Part shown: positions 8,015-13,727 of the stretch, piece by piece | How positions within the stretch are numbered: the stretch's first letter is position 1 | Layout: the number at the start of each line of letters is the position of its first letter | Source of the DNA: Haliea sp041746975 | Lineage (GTDB): Bacteria > Pseudomonadota > Gammaproteobacteria > Pseudomonadales > Halieaceae | NCBI GenBank assembly: GCA_041746975.1 | Contig: JBGTGB010000097.1 | Location: 1 to 13,727, forward strand | Length of the DNA: 13,727 bases | Direction of reading: 5' to 3' | Program-made: the position numbers and the translations under genes | Notes under the pieces: model-generated | Seen by the model: the letters and a program-made list of their open reading frames with translations, nothing else | Told to the model about the DNA's origin: nothing | The model's database searches: none

Positions 8015-8707
8015 TCAACCCACCGCGTCCGCCAGCGCCACGGGCTTTGTTGCAGCGACGTTATAGGTGTTGCCCGAAACCTGCTCGAAATCGATGCTGA
8101 ACCCGGCATCCTGCAGGCGCTGACGAATATCGGTCTGCTCATAGGGCGTGTAGAGAATACCCTTGCGGATGCCCCAGTCATCGATCTTCTGCGCCAGCCA
8201 GCGTAGCGGGCGGGGGCCGCGGGGATACAGCAGCACGTTGGCCGCCAAGCGGCCCTCGGGCTTCAGCACCCGAAACACATCCCGCAATCCGGCGTCCACG
8301 TCGGGAAAGCAGTGGACCGCATTGGCGATGTTGGCGCTGTCGAAACTGTTGTCGTCATAGGGCAGCGCGGCGACATCCGCATGTTGCAGCTCAATCCCGG
8401 GGGTCTTGGCGAAACGGCGCTGGGCACCGGCCAGCATGGGCAGGGCATAGTCGATACCTGCCACGCTGGCTTCCGGCAGCTTCTTCCAGCGCCGCCAGCG
8501 GTGGATGAATTCGTAGAGTGTACCGGTGCCAATCGCCACCTCCAGGTGCCTACCGCGGATATTGCGGCCAAAGAAACCCACCTGCGCCCACAGGGTACTG
8601 CGGTAGGCGAAGGTGAGAATAAGGAATCCGCGGACGTCGTACCACCAGGGGGAGGAGGAATACGCGGCGGCGATTTCTTCTTTGGTTTTTGTGGAAATTT
8701 TCGTCAT
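8015..8707 (-). CDS. Class I SAM-dependent methyltransferase (UbiE/Methyltransf_11 type)
   Basis: 230 residues. Motif I is LEVAIGTGT (55-63), the glycine-rich SAM-binding loop. An acidic end of strand beta-2 (VAGIDYALPML) binds the ribose. Then come HADVAALPYDDNSFDSANIANAVHCF, covering motifs II/III, and the post-motif VFRVLKPEGRLAANVL typical of ubiquinone/menaquinone C-methyltransferases and sterol-like enzymes. It ends with a small domain carrying YTPYEQTDIRQRLQDAGF. It has no signal peptide, so it should act in the cytoplasm. GGGGAG on the minus strand lies 9 bases before the ATG. It converges with the ThiF-like gene (28 bases apart) and is transcribed away from the PepA-like gene. The substrate is unknown; a small molecule or lipid is more likely than protein or DNA, given the family. 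Confidence 0.85.
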   Translation of the reverse strand: MTKISTKTKEEIAAAYSSSPWWYDVRGFLILTFAYRSTLWAQVGFFGRNIRGRHLEVAIGTGTLYEFIHRWRRWKKLPEASVAGIDYALPMLAGAQRRFAKTPGIELQHADVAALPYDDNSFDSANIANAVHCFPDVDAGLRDVFRVLKPEGRLAANVLLYPRGPRPLRWLAQKIDDWGIRKGILYTPYEQTDIRQRLQDAGFSIDFEQVSGNTYNVAATKPVALADAVG

Positions 8708-8801
8708 CAGCAGCAGCTCCCCGGACAGACCTTTTACCGCAAGTGAAGCGCAAAGTCTCCTATATCCGTGCGCCGTTGTGCAAACACGCGCGCCACTGCG
8801 G

Positions 8802-8818
8802 TGTCAGAAAATTTTACA
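8802..8818 (+). promoter_or_regulatory. Candidate enhancer-binding-protein site (UAS) upstream of PepA-like gene
   Basis: The 17-base element TGTCAG-AAAATTTT-ACA is centred at 8810, 74 bases before the GG of the -24 element and about 98 bases before the predicted transcription start. The ends form an imperfect inverted repeat (TGTCAG against TGTAAA on the other strand). The same element with the same length occurs at the second tagged-protein gene (9935-9951). The position is typical of sites for NtrC-type activators. The link to PrsR is inference. Confidence 0.5.
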
Positions 8819-8882
8819 TCCTGCGCCGACAGCCAAGTTAAGGAACGCATTAACATACTGTTTAATAGACAATTTTTATTTG

Positions 8883-8898
8883 TGGCACAAGGTTTGCT
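8883..8898 (+). promoter_or_regulatory. Sigma-54 (-24/-12) promoter of PepA-like gene
   Basis: TGGCAC (8883-8888), five bases, then TTGCT (8894-8898). The invariant GG (8884-8885) and GC (8896-8897) are exactly 10 bases apart. This is a near-perfect match to the consensus TGGCAC-N5-TTGC. Transcription should start near 8908-8909, giving a leader of about 50 bases. Sigma-54 promoters need an AAA+ activator bound upstream; a candidate site is at 8802-8818. Confidence 0.85.
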
Positions 8899-8918
8899 GT
8901 CATACAAGTGAACGCGCA

Positions 8919-8940
8919 ATCCCGGGATCCGTTCCGGAAC
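8919..8940. repeat. Two adjacent perfect palindromes in the leader of PepA-like gene
   Basis: ATCCCGGGAT (8919-8928) and GTTCCGGAAC (8931-8940) are both perfect 10-base palindromes separated by CC. They lie between the predicted sigma-54 start and the ribosome site (CAGGAG, 8948-8953). They could be a repressor operator or an RNA structure element; nothing in the sequence decides between these or shows function. Confidence 0.35.
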
Positions 8941-8959
8941 AACAATCAGGAGCACAACG

Positions 8960-9811
8960 ATGAAACTCACACATATATTAGGCATGGCCGCACTTGCCGG
9001 ATCACTGGGTCTCGCCAGTGTGAACGCATCGGCGGCTGAATTTAACGATTTCACGGTAGACCCCGGTGACTATACCGGGATTCCAGCTGCTAATATTGAT
9101 CCATTGGACCCCTTTACCGCTGACAAGATTACCGGCAACTATGTCGAAGTCATCACCTTCACTGGGGCCAATACATACGCGGTCTCGATTAAGTGGCAAG
9201 CTGGGCAGTTTGTCGCCAATGACGGTGACGATGCGTTGGGTGGTTCGATAACCGGCCTGGGGGATTCGATCGGTTACGCTCTTTACGCCTTGTTTGAAGG
9301 CACCGGCACATTTGTCACTACCGACGGTGTAACAGTGTTCACCGCAGACGCCGGCGTTGGATCATTGGACCTGTACATCGACCCAAACCGTGACACTACG
9401 TTTACCGCCCCTCTCAGCGGCGTAAATCCCTGGACTACCGGCAACGCGGGTGAAGACGTCTTGTTTGCTACTGGAACTCCAACTGCAGGCGGCGGCACCC
9501 TCGACCCCACCCTGTCTACTTGTAGTGCAGGCGGTGGCAGCGGCATCAACTGTGGCAGCTTTGGCAATACGACCACTTTCCAGTTAACGGCTGCTGGTAG
9601 CAACTTTTTCATCTCACCAGTGCCCTTCTACAACGTGACCTTCCAGTCGGGGCAGCTGAACTCATTCTTGCTGGCTGGCACCCAGACGATAAATGGGTCA
9701 CTGGACGTGGTGTTTGAAGGTCAGCAGATCCCTGAGCCTGCCAGCATCGCACTGTTCGCCACTGGCTTATTGGGCCTGGGCTTCGCAGCGCGCCGCAGAC
9801 GCAAGGGCTGA
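8960..9811 (+). CDS. PEP-CTERM sorting-domain protein, PepA-like (flocculation-associated family)
   Basis: 283 residues: a Sec signal peptide (1 to about 26, cleavage after ASA), a 230-residue secreted domain and a C-terminal exosortase tag. The tag is IPEPAS with Pro258-Glu259-Pro260, then a hydrophobic helix (about 261-277) and the basic tail RRRRK. Exosortase A recognises the PEP motif, cleaves the tag and releases or anchors the protein outside. Segments such as FTADKITGNYVEVITF near the N-terminus and SPVPFYNVTFQSGQLNSF near residues ~215-233 resemble the PepA family first linked to floc formation in Zoogloea; this comes from memory, not an alignment. Cys188 and Cys198 may pair. CAGGAG lies 6 bases before the ATG. 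It has its own sigma-54 promoter and terminator, so it is probably a single-gene unit. A role in the extracellular matrix or in aggregation is inferred. Confidence 0.85.
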   Translation: MKLTHILGMAALAGSLGLASVNASAAEFNDFTVDPGDYTGIPAANIDPLDPFTADKITGNYVEVITFTGANTYAVSIKWQAGQFVANDGDDALGGSITGLGDSIGYALYALFEGTGTFVTTDGVTVFTADAGVGSLDLYIDPNRDTTFTAPLSGVNPWTTGNAGEDVLFATGTPTAGGGTLDPTLSTCSAGGGSGINCGSFGNTTTFQLTAAGSNFFISPVPFYNVTFQSGQLNSFLLAGTQTINGSLDVVFEGQQIPEPASIALFATGLLGLGFAARRRRKG

Positions 9812-9843
9812 GCGGGTACGAAGCACTAAAGCAAGATAGGAAC

Positions 9844-9869
9844 GGCGACCTTCGGGTCGCCTTTTTTTT
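9844..9869 (+). terminator. Rho-independent terminator of PepA-like gene
   Basis: A perfect 7-bp stem GGCGACC/GGTCGCC (9844-9850 with 9855-9861) closes a TTCG tetraloop and is followed by eight T (9862-9869), 32 bases after the stop codon. This is a textbook intrinsic terminator, and it separates the two tagged-protein genes. Confidence 0.93.
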
Positions 9870-9934
9870 GGACCAGCGCCAGGGCCCCGCATCCGCCCCA
9901 TAGGAGGCCGCGCTCCTCAAGCCCCCTAGACCAC

Positions 9935-9951
9935 TGTCAGTTTTATTTACA
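9935..9951 (+). promoter_or_regulatory. Candidate enhancer-binding-protein site (UAS) upstream of second tagged-protein gene
   Basis: TGTCAG-TTTTATTT-ACA is the same 17-base element as at 8802-8818 (TGTCAG-N8-ACA with an A/T-only spacer). Its centre (9943) is 84 bases before the -24 GG, ten bases or about one helical turn farther than in the first promoter. A reversed half-site, CTGACA, follows at 9970-9975. Confidence 0.5.
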
Positions 9952-9993
9952 CACAAAGCCAGCAACGGCCTGACATCGCACCAACAACATCTA

Positions 9994-10006
9994 TAAGCTA
10001 TTGATT
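9994..10006 (-). promoter_or_regulatory. Candidate IHF binding site
   Basis: TAAGCTATTGATT on the + strand is an exact match to the reverse complement of the IHF consensus WATCAANNNNTTR. It sits between the upstream element (9935-9951) and the -24 box (10026), inside a very A/T-rich run that ends at about 10022. IHF commonly bends DNA at this place in sigma-54 promoters so the activator can touch the polymerase. Confidence 0.55.
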
Positions 10007-10025
10007 ATAATAATAATTATTACAT

Positions 10026-10041
10026 TGGCACGCCGCATGCA
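10026..10041 (+). promoter_or_regulatory. Sigma-54 (-24/-12) promoter of second tagged-protein gene
   Basis: TGGCACG (10026-10032) and ATGCA (10037-10041) have GG (10027-10028) and GC (10039-10040) exactly 10 bases apart. The -24 half is perfect, including the following G; the -12 half has A for the first T of TTGCA. Transcription should begin near 10051-10052, about 32 bases before the start codon. Confidence 0.8.
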
Positions 10042-10083
10042 ACACATTAGACGGACGAATCACGATCTTCAGAGGATCAAACA

Positions 10084-11268
10084 ATGAATAACAGCAAAAA
10101 AACATTCGTGGCTGCGGTGGCAGTGGCCAGCTGCGCTTGGGCAGGCACGGCCAGCGCCGGTGAACTGGCACTGTACGGCCAGTCCATTGATTTCGAGAAC
10201 TCCGGCGCCTGCCTGACCATCGGCGACGCCATCAGCTGTTCGGCACCTTTGCTGAACGTGCTGGCAGGGCTGAGTCCCACCACCCTGACTAAGGACGGCG
10301 GCTACGTTTTCCAGACTAACCAGGGAACCCTGCAGAGTAACTATATCGTCGTCAGTGGCGGCGGCGGTGCCCCAAATAATTCAGGCATTGAGCCTGTGGG
10401 TGGTGACGGGCCGGCAGTGGAGGATGGCTTCAAAAGTAACGACGTCACAAATGACCAGTATTTCGCCACCGGCAAGACCGGCACCACGGCGGGAAATCTC
10501 AATGATCCCGACAACAACAGCCTGACCGATGCACAGGACAGCCGTGGAACTTGGGACGTGGATATCGGCTGGCTCATCGAAGCGCTGACGTTCGATGACG
10601 GTCGGCACCAGTTGCTAATTGGTTTTGACTACAACGAACCGCAAAGCGGTTCGCCGACGAGTCTGGACTACTGGGCCCTGGTGTCGCTGGTAGACTCCTC
10701 GGGTCTCCTCCCGACGATCAATTACGAGATCCGCTCGCCGACCGGCCAGACCTACGACCAATTCGTCAGCAACAAGACCTTTGATGGCGAGACCAGCAAG
10801 CCCGCAGTGTCTGACTTTTCCACGGTACTGGGCACCAGTTGCGTTGATACTAACGGCAGTGAACTTATACCGATTCTGAATCTTGTGGGCGGCGGCTGCC
10901 CCGCGGGCTATGAGATCACCATCAATAACACCCTGGCGACCAACCTGACAGAAATCATTGCCTGGCTGCCGGAACTGGATATGGGTCTGGAGTCGTTCCA
11001 GGCTATGGGCTACGACACTGTTTCCACCAGAGTGTTGCTGGGCTGCTTTGACAACGACTCAACGAGCCGCACCATCGGAACCGGCTATCTGAGCGGCGCT
11101 GGCGCCACCACCAACTGCGGGGAAGGCGGCTTCCCGGACATCTTCCTGATGGCCGGTGACCTCATTGTACCCACCAACGAGGTTCCGGCGCCCGCTCCGC
11201 TGCTGCTGATGGGCGCCGGTCTGCTCGGCCTCACCTCACTGCGCTGGAGAGCACGCCGCCGTAGCTGA
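10084..11268 (+). CDS. Secreted protein with PEP-CTERM-like (PAP variant) sorting tag
   Basis: 394 residues. The Sec signal peptide (1-25) is cleaved after ASA. The mature domain, about 340 residues, is rich in Gly, Asn, Asp and Thr. The C-terminal tag at 367-394 is VPAPAP, then LLLMGAGLLGL and the basic tail RWRARRR. The tag has the length and layout of a PEP-CTERM domain, but the Glu of PEP is Ala (Pro368-Ala369-Pro370); such VPAPAP forms do occur among exosortase substrates. The mature part has six cysteines (43, 52, 253, 272, 321, 345), enough for three disulfides. AGAGGA (10071-10076) is 7 bases before the ATG. I do not recognise the central domain; segments such as DVDIGWLIEALTFDDGRHQLLIGFDYN suggest beta structure. 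Its promoter matches that of the PepA-like gene, so the two proteins are probably made together and exported to the matrix. Confidence 0.8.
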   Translation: MNNSKKTFVAAVAVASCAWAGTASAGELALYGQSIDFENSGACLTIGDAISCSAPLLNVLAGLSPTTLTKDGGYVFQTNQGTLQSNYIVVSGGGGAPNNSGIEPVGGDGPAVEDGFKSNDVTNDQYFATGKTGTTAGNLNDPDNNSLTDAQDSRGTWDVDIGWLIEALTFDDGRHQLLIGFDYNEPQSGSPTSLDYWALVSLVDSSGLLPTINYEIRSPTGQTYDQFVSNKTFDGETSKPAVSDFSTVLGTSCVDTNGSELIPILNLVGGGCPAGYEITINNTLATNLTEIIAWLPELDMGLESFQAMGYDTVSTRVLLGCFDNDSTSRTIGTGYLSGAGATTNCGEGGFPDIFLMAGDLIVPTNEVPAPAPLLLMGAGLLGLTSLRWRARRRS

Positions 11269-11298
11269 TCCTGGACGGCTTGCAGCGACGTAACGCGG

Positions 11299-11325
11299 AA
11301 GGGGCCACACTGATGGCCCCTTTTC
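11299..11325 (+). terminator. Rho-independent terminator between convergent genes
   Basis: AAGGGGCCA (11299-11307) pairs with TGGCCCCTT (11314-11322) around a six-base loop, followed by TTC; there is a run of four T (11321-11324). It lies about 30 bases after the stop of the second tagged-protein gene and about 18 bases beyond the end of the convergent acyltransferase gene. The A/T flanks would let it act in both directions, though weakly on the minus strand (only AA). Confidence 0.8.
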
Positions 11326-11342
11326 TCATTGCCCCGTAACGG

Positions 11343-12122
11343 TTATCCGACGCTGACTTCGGGCATGGCTGCCAGCTCAAAGCCAACTTCACTGCCCAGG
11401 TGGAGGCGCAACTCATCATTGAAGCTGCCCAGTTGCGCCGGCATTGTGCGGTGGTAGGTTTCGGCACTCATATGGTAGGGCGCACGCCTGCCGTGGTAGT
11501 CGGTGACCAACCCCGCCCGCGCCAACGTCAACCCAGAGCGTTGCATCAATCTGGGCAGGGCCGGTTTCATCATCGCGAAAACATCGGTCAATCCCAACAT
11601 TTCCGAGCTGGCAGCAGCCCCCAACAGCGCGGCCACGGCAATCATGGAAAAGCTTCTGACCTCCTGATGGTTGATATCCACGGCCTTGGCGCGGCCGGGC
11701 TTCCCGGCGTGGTCGCCACTGCGGCGACGAAATACGGGGTCAACGGCGAGGCGTGAGATTTCACCCACCCGGCTGCGGTCCGCTGCCAGCAGGTCCAGGG
11801 TACCCAGGGACAGCGCGGGCAAGCAGAACTTTTCCAGCGGGAGTGGGTCTGCATACAGGTTGCTGCGGGTGGTAACCACTCTCACACAGCCTGCTGTTTG
11901 GCCGGTGCGCCGGTGGGTTACCAAACAGTGTAGTGAACGGTCGTCAAATTCGTCGACCTCAATGCCGGCTGCGTACTCCTCATCGGGTCGGTCGCGGGGA
12001 TCCAGATAGCGGAATTCCTCACAAAAAACCCGAAAACGAAGTCGATGAGCGGCCAGCCTTTGCTCCTGCGTAGTTGCGAGGCTCACGGCGAAGTACTTGT
12101 GAAAATGCTCGCAGTGGGTCAT
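11343..12122 (-). CDS. PEP-CTERM/exosortase system-associated acyltransferase, copy 1
   Basis: 259 residues of the GNAT-related family that sits with exosortase systems and resembles acyl-homoserine-lactone synthases and N-acyl amino acid synthases. The shared signature is visible: RLRFRVFCEEF (27-37), acidic triad Glu55-x-Asp57-x-x-Asp60, CVRVV with Arg81, then EISR (121-124) running into LAVDPVFRRR. The C-terminal half has the conserved VFAMMKPALPRLMQRSG and DYHGRRAPYH blocks. It should join an acyl chain from acyl-ACP or acyl-CoA to an amine acceptor in the cytoplasm; the product is unknown. An in-frame stop 18 bases upstream (12141-12143) leaves ATG 12122 as the only good start, although its ribosome site is poor. 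It lies downstream of a second copy on the same strand, 109 bases away. Confidence 0.85.
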   Translation of the reverse strand: MTHCEHFHKYFAVSLATTQEQRLAAHRLRFRVFCEEFRYLDPRDRPDEEYAAGIEVDEFDDRSLHCLVTHRRTGQTAGCVRVVTTRSNLYADPLPLEKFCLPALSLGTLDLLAADRSRVGEISRLAVDPVFRRRSGDHAGKPGRAKAVDINHQEVRSFSMIAVAALLGAAASSEMLGLTDVFAMMKPALPRLMQRSGLTLARAGLVTDYHGRRAPYHMSAETYHRTMPAQLGSFNDELRLHLGSEVGFELAAMPEVSVG

Positions 12123-12231
12123 CAGGCTTTTTTGTTTGGCTCAAGCGCAGCGTTAAGCTTTGTATCACACGTTGACACAGCGTGCCACCAGAAATGTAGC
12201 TGGCATGCCGGTTCCCAAGCACTGCCCTGAT

Positions 12232-13017
12232 TCATCTGCCAGCTGGCAGCGACGCCGGGGGAATCGCGTGGGTGACGAAATCCACACTGATCGCCTGGTA
12301 AACGGATTTGTAGAACAATCTGAGGTCCGGGTGCATAGTCTGAAGGACAGAGTTCAGCTGTACATAATAAGGCGCCCTCAGGCCGTGATAGTCGATATCG
12401 GCTCCCACCTTGGTGAAATGAATCCCCGAGCGCACCATCAACCGCGGCAGGAACGGCTCCATCATCGCAAATCCCGCGGTGAATTTACACAGCTCACCCA
12501 TCGCACAGGAAGCAAGAAAAGCCGCCACCGAAATAAGGCCAAACGTGCGCTTCTCCATGCTGTCGATATCCAGCGCATCAATTTCACCGAAACGCGTTTC
12601 CGCCTCCCCGGTACGGCGACGGAAGGCCCCATCCACCGCAAGCCGCGATATCTCGGCGATCTTGTCCCGGGGAACCTCCAGCTGCCGATGAAACTCCTCA
12701 TCCAGCACGTCTGGCCCCAAAAGTTCATAGGGCAGCGGATACGTGGAACCGGAATCATTGACCGCGGGCACCAGCCGCACACAAGCAGCAGGCATATTGC
12801 TTAACCGGTGGGTAATCAGGCAGGTATGAGAGAAGCTGTCGTACTCATCCGACTCCAACCCGCCCGGGTAATTTTCCGCTGGCAGAAAGCCGAATTCGTC
12901 ACAATACACCCGGTACCGAATGCGGTAGGTCTTGTCCAAATCCACCTGGGTGCGCGCCATCCCGATTTTAAAATATTCGTGAAATCTGGAGGCCAGTACA
13001 CTGTTTTCGTTCTGCAT
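12232..13017 (-). CDS. PEP-CTERM/exosortase system-associated acyltransferase, copy 2
   Basis: 261 residues, same family as the neighbour at 11343-12122 and collinear with it: the triad is again Glu55-Asp57-Asp60 and the Arg of CVRLV is again 81, with EISR at 122-125. It shares RIRYRVYCDEF, FAMMEPFLPRLMVRSG and DYHGLRAPYY. The two copies differ at many positions, so this is an old duplication or two separate acquisitions rather than a recent copy. The start is ATG 13017 because a run of six G (plus-strand 13025-13030) lies 7 bases before it and it aligns with the start of the other copy. The open frame continues upstream to 13476, but that part runs antisense through the copper ATPase gene. 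The acyl acceptor and product are unknown. It is divergent from the ATPase across only 66 bases. Confidence 0.85.
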   Translation of the reverse strand: MQNENSVLASRFHEYFKIGMARTQVDLDKTYRIRYRVYCDEFGFLPAENYPGGLESDEYDSFSHTCLITHRLSNMPAACVRLVPAVNDSGSTYPLPYELLGPDVLDEEFHRQLEVPRDKIAEISRLAVDGAFRRRTGEAETRFGEIDALDIDSMEKRTFGLISVAAFLASCAMGELCKFTAGFAMMEPFLPRLMVRSGIHFTKVGADIDYHGLRAPYYVQLNSVLQTMHPDLRLFYKSVYQAISVDFVTHAIPPASLPAGR

Positions 13018-13083
13018 GTGGGCACCCCCCGCCTCATCATGGCCTACTGCTACAATAGTCCCATACATTGGGGGGCTTTGGCC

Positions 13084-13727
13084 ATGGCTGAAACGATACA
13101 AGACAAAACCCGGGATCCCGTCTGCGGCATGACCGTGGACCCGGCCACCGCCAACCACCACAGCGAGCACGGGGGAAGAACGTGGTATTTCTGTGCCGCC
13201 CGCTGCCGGGAGAAATTTGAGGCAGACCCGGAGCAGTACCTCCGCGCGCGGCCAGAGCCCGCGGCGGCTATTCCCGGCGCAATCTATACCTGCCCCATGC
13301 ACCCGGATGTCCGCCAGGAAGGCCCCGGCGACTGCCCGATCTGCGGCATGGCGCTGGAACCCGCGGAGATCACCGCGGATAGCGGCCCTTCGGCGGAGCT
13401 GCTCGACATGAGCCGCCGGTTCTGGATTGGCCTGGTGCTGACACTGCCGGTGTTCCTGCTGGAAATGGGTAGCCACCTCTTCACCACTGAATTACTGCTG
13501 GTACCGCGTTGGTCCAACTGGATTCAGCTCGCGCTGGCCACGCCGGTAGTACTGTGGGCTGGCTGGCCCTTCTTCCTGCGCGGCTGGCGCTCGGTGCAGC
13601 GCCGCAGCCTGAACATGTTTACCCTGATCGCCATCGGTACCGGCGCTGCCTGGAGCTACAGCGTGGTTGCGACCCTGGCGCCGGGCATCTTCCCACCCGC
13701 ATTCCACCAAGCCGATGGCTCGGTGGC
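13084..13727 (+). CDS. Heavy-metal (copper) translocating P-type ATPase with YHS domain, N-terminal part
   Basis: The frame is open to the right edge, giving about 214 residues. It begins with a YHS-type domain: DPVCGM (11-16) and YFCAARC (35-41), with Cys14, Cys37 and Cys41. A heavy-metal-binding domain follows, YTCPMHPDV (68-76) and CPICGM (84-89). Transmembrane helices then start at about 113 (FWIGLVLTLPVFLLEM) and 143 (WIQLALATPVVLWAGWPFFLRGW), followed by RRSLNMFTLIAIGTGAAWSYS, a block typical of copper P1B ATPases before the CPC ion channel. The Asp phosphorylation site lies outside the window. It should export Cu(I) or a similar metal across the inner membrane using ATP. Six G (13070-13075) sit 8 bases before the ATG. 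The gene is functionally unrelated to the PEP-CTERM genes and is probably the start of a metal-resistance region. A metal-responsive promoter in the 66-base divergent gap was not recognised. Confidence 0.9.
   Translation, partial: MAETIQDKTRDPVCGMTVDPATANHHSEHGGRTWYFCAARCREKFEADPEQYLRARPEPAAAIPGAIYTCPMHPDVRQEGPGDCPICGMALEPAEITADSGPSAELLDMSRRFWIGLVLTLPVFLLEMGSHLFTTELLLVPRWSNWIQLALATPVVLWAGWPFFLRGWRSVQRRSLNMFTLIAIGTGAAWSYSVVATLAPGIFPPAFHQADGSV

Noticed and set aside
12161..12187. Possible third sigma-54/activator site before acyltransferase copy 1 (minus strand)
   Set aside because: TGGCACG is present (12187-12181), but 10 bases after GG the sequence is CA instead of GC. The TGT-N11-ACA match (12161-12177) lies downstream of it rather than upstream, so the arrangement does not fit an activated promoter.
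13018..13083. Metal-responsive (MerR/CueR-type) promoter for the copper ATPase
   Set aside because: A TACAAT at 13051-13056 resembles a -10 box, but no -35 or dyad was found at the 19-20 base spacing expected of such promoters.
13018..13476. N-terminal extension of acyltransferase copy 2 (414-residue open frame)
   Set aside because: The extra part is antisense to the clearly coding copper ATPase (YHS and metal-binding motifs). ATG 13017 has a good ribosome site and aligns with the start of the neighbouring copy.

Overview
The window looks like chromosomal DNA of a GC-rich Gram-negative bacterium, probably a gammaproteobacterium. The evidence is outer-membrane proteins, an RND permease, a lipoprotein with a lipobox and a PEP-CTERM/exosortase accessory system. 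A Halieaceae-like marine lineage is a guess from gene content only. No RNA genes, CRISPR array, insertion sequence or phage genes were seen. No stretch longer than 300 bases lacks a gene; the largest gaps (8708-8959 and 9812-10083) are promoter regions and are annotated.

Layout. Left edge (2-1852, + strand): the end of a LolA-like lipoprotein-sorting protein, then a predicted outer-membrane beta-barrel protein. These usually accompany an MMPL/RND permease, presumably just outside the window. At 1878-4655 (- strand) is prsT, the long TPR lipoprotein of the PEP-CTERM/exosortase system. At 4820-7986 (+ strand) an MMPL/RND permease overlaps a ThiF/E1-like adenylyltransferase by ATGA. A class I methyltransferase (8015-8707, -) converges on that pair.

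At 8960-9811 and 10084-11268 (+ strand) are two secreted proteins with C-terminal sorting tags. The first has a classical PEP tag and resembles the floc-associated PepA family; the second has a PAP variant. Each ends at a hairpin terminator. At 11343-13017 (- strand) are two diverged tandem copies of the PEP-CTERM/exosortase-associated acyltransferase, which resembles autoinducer synthases. At the right edge (13084 to the end, +) a copper-type P1B ATPase with an N-terminal YHS domain begins and runs off the window.

The main result is regulatory. Both tagged-protein genes have a -24/-12 (sigma-54) promoter with exact GG-N10-GC spacing. Both also carry the same 17-base upstream element, TGTCAG-N8-ACA, whose centre lies 74 and 84 bases before the -24 GG, a difference of about one helical turn. 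The second promoter also has an exact match to the IHF consensus in between. This fits control of both exported proteins by one enhancer-binding regulator, plausibly the PrsR-type NtrC-family regulator known from PEP-CTERM/EPS systems. Neither PrsR nor the exosortase is in this window.

The PEP-CTERM parts here (prsT, two tagged proteins, two acyltransferases) form a satellite locus without the sorting enzyme or polysaccharide genes, which must be elsewhere if the system works.
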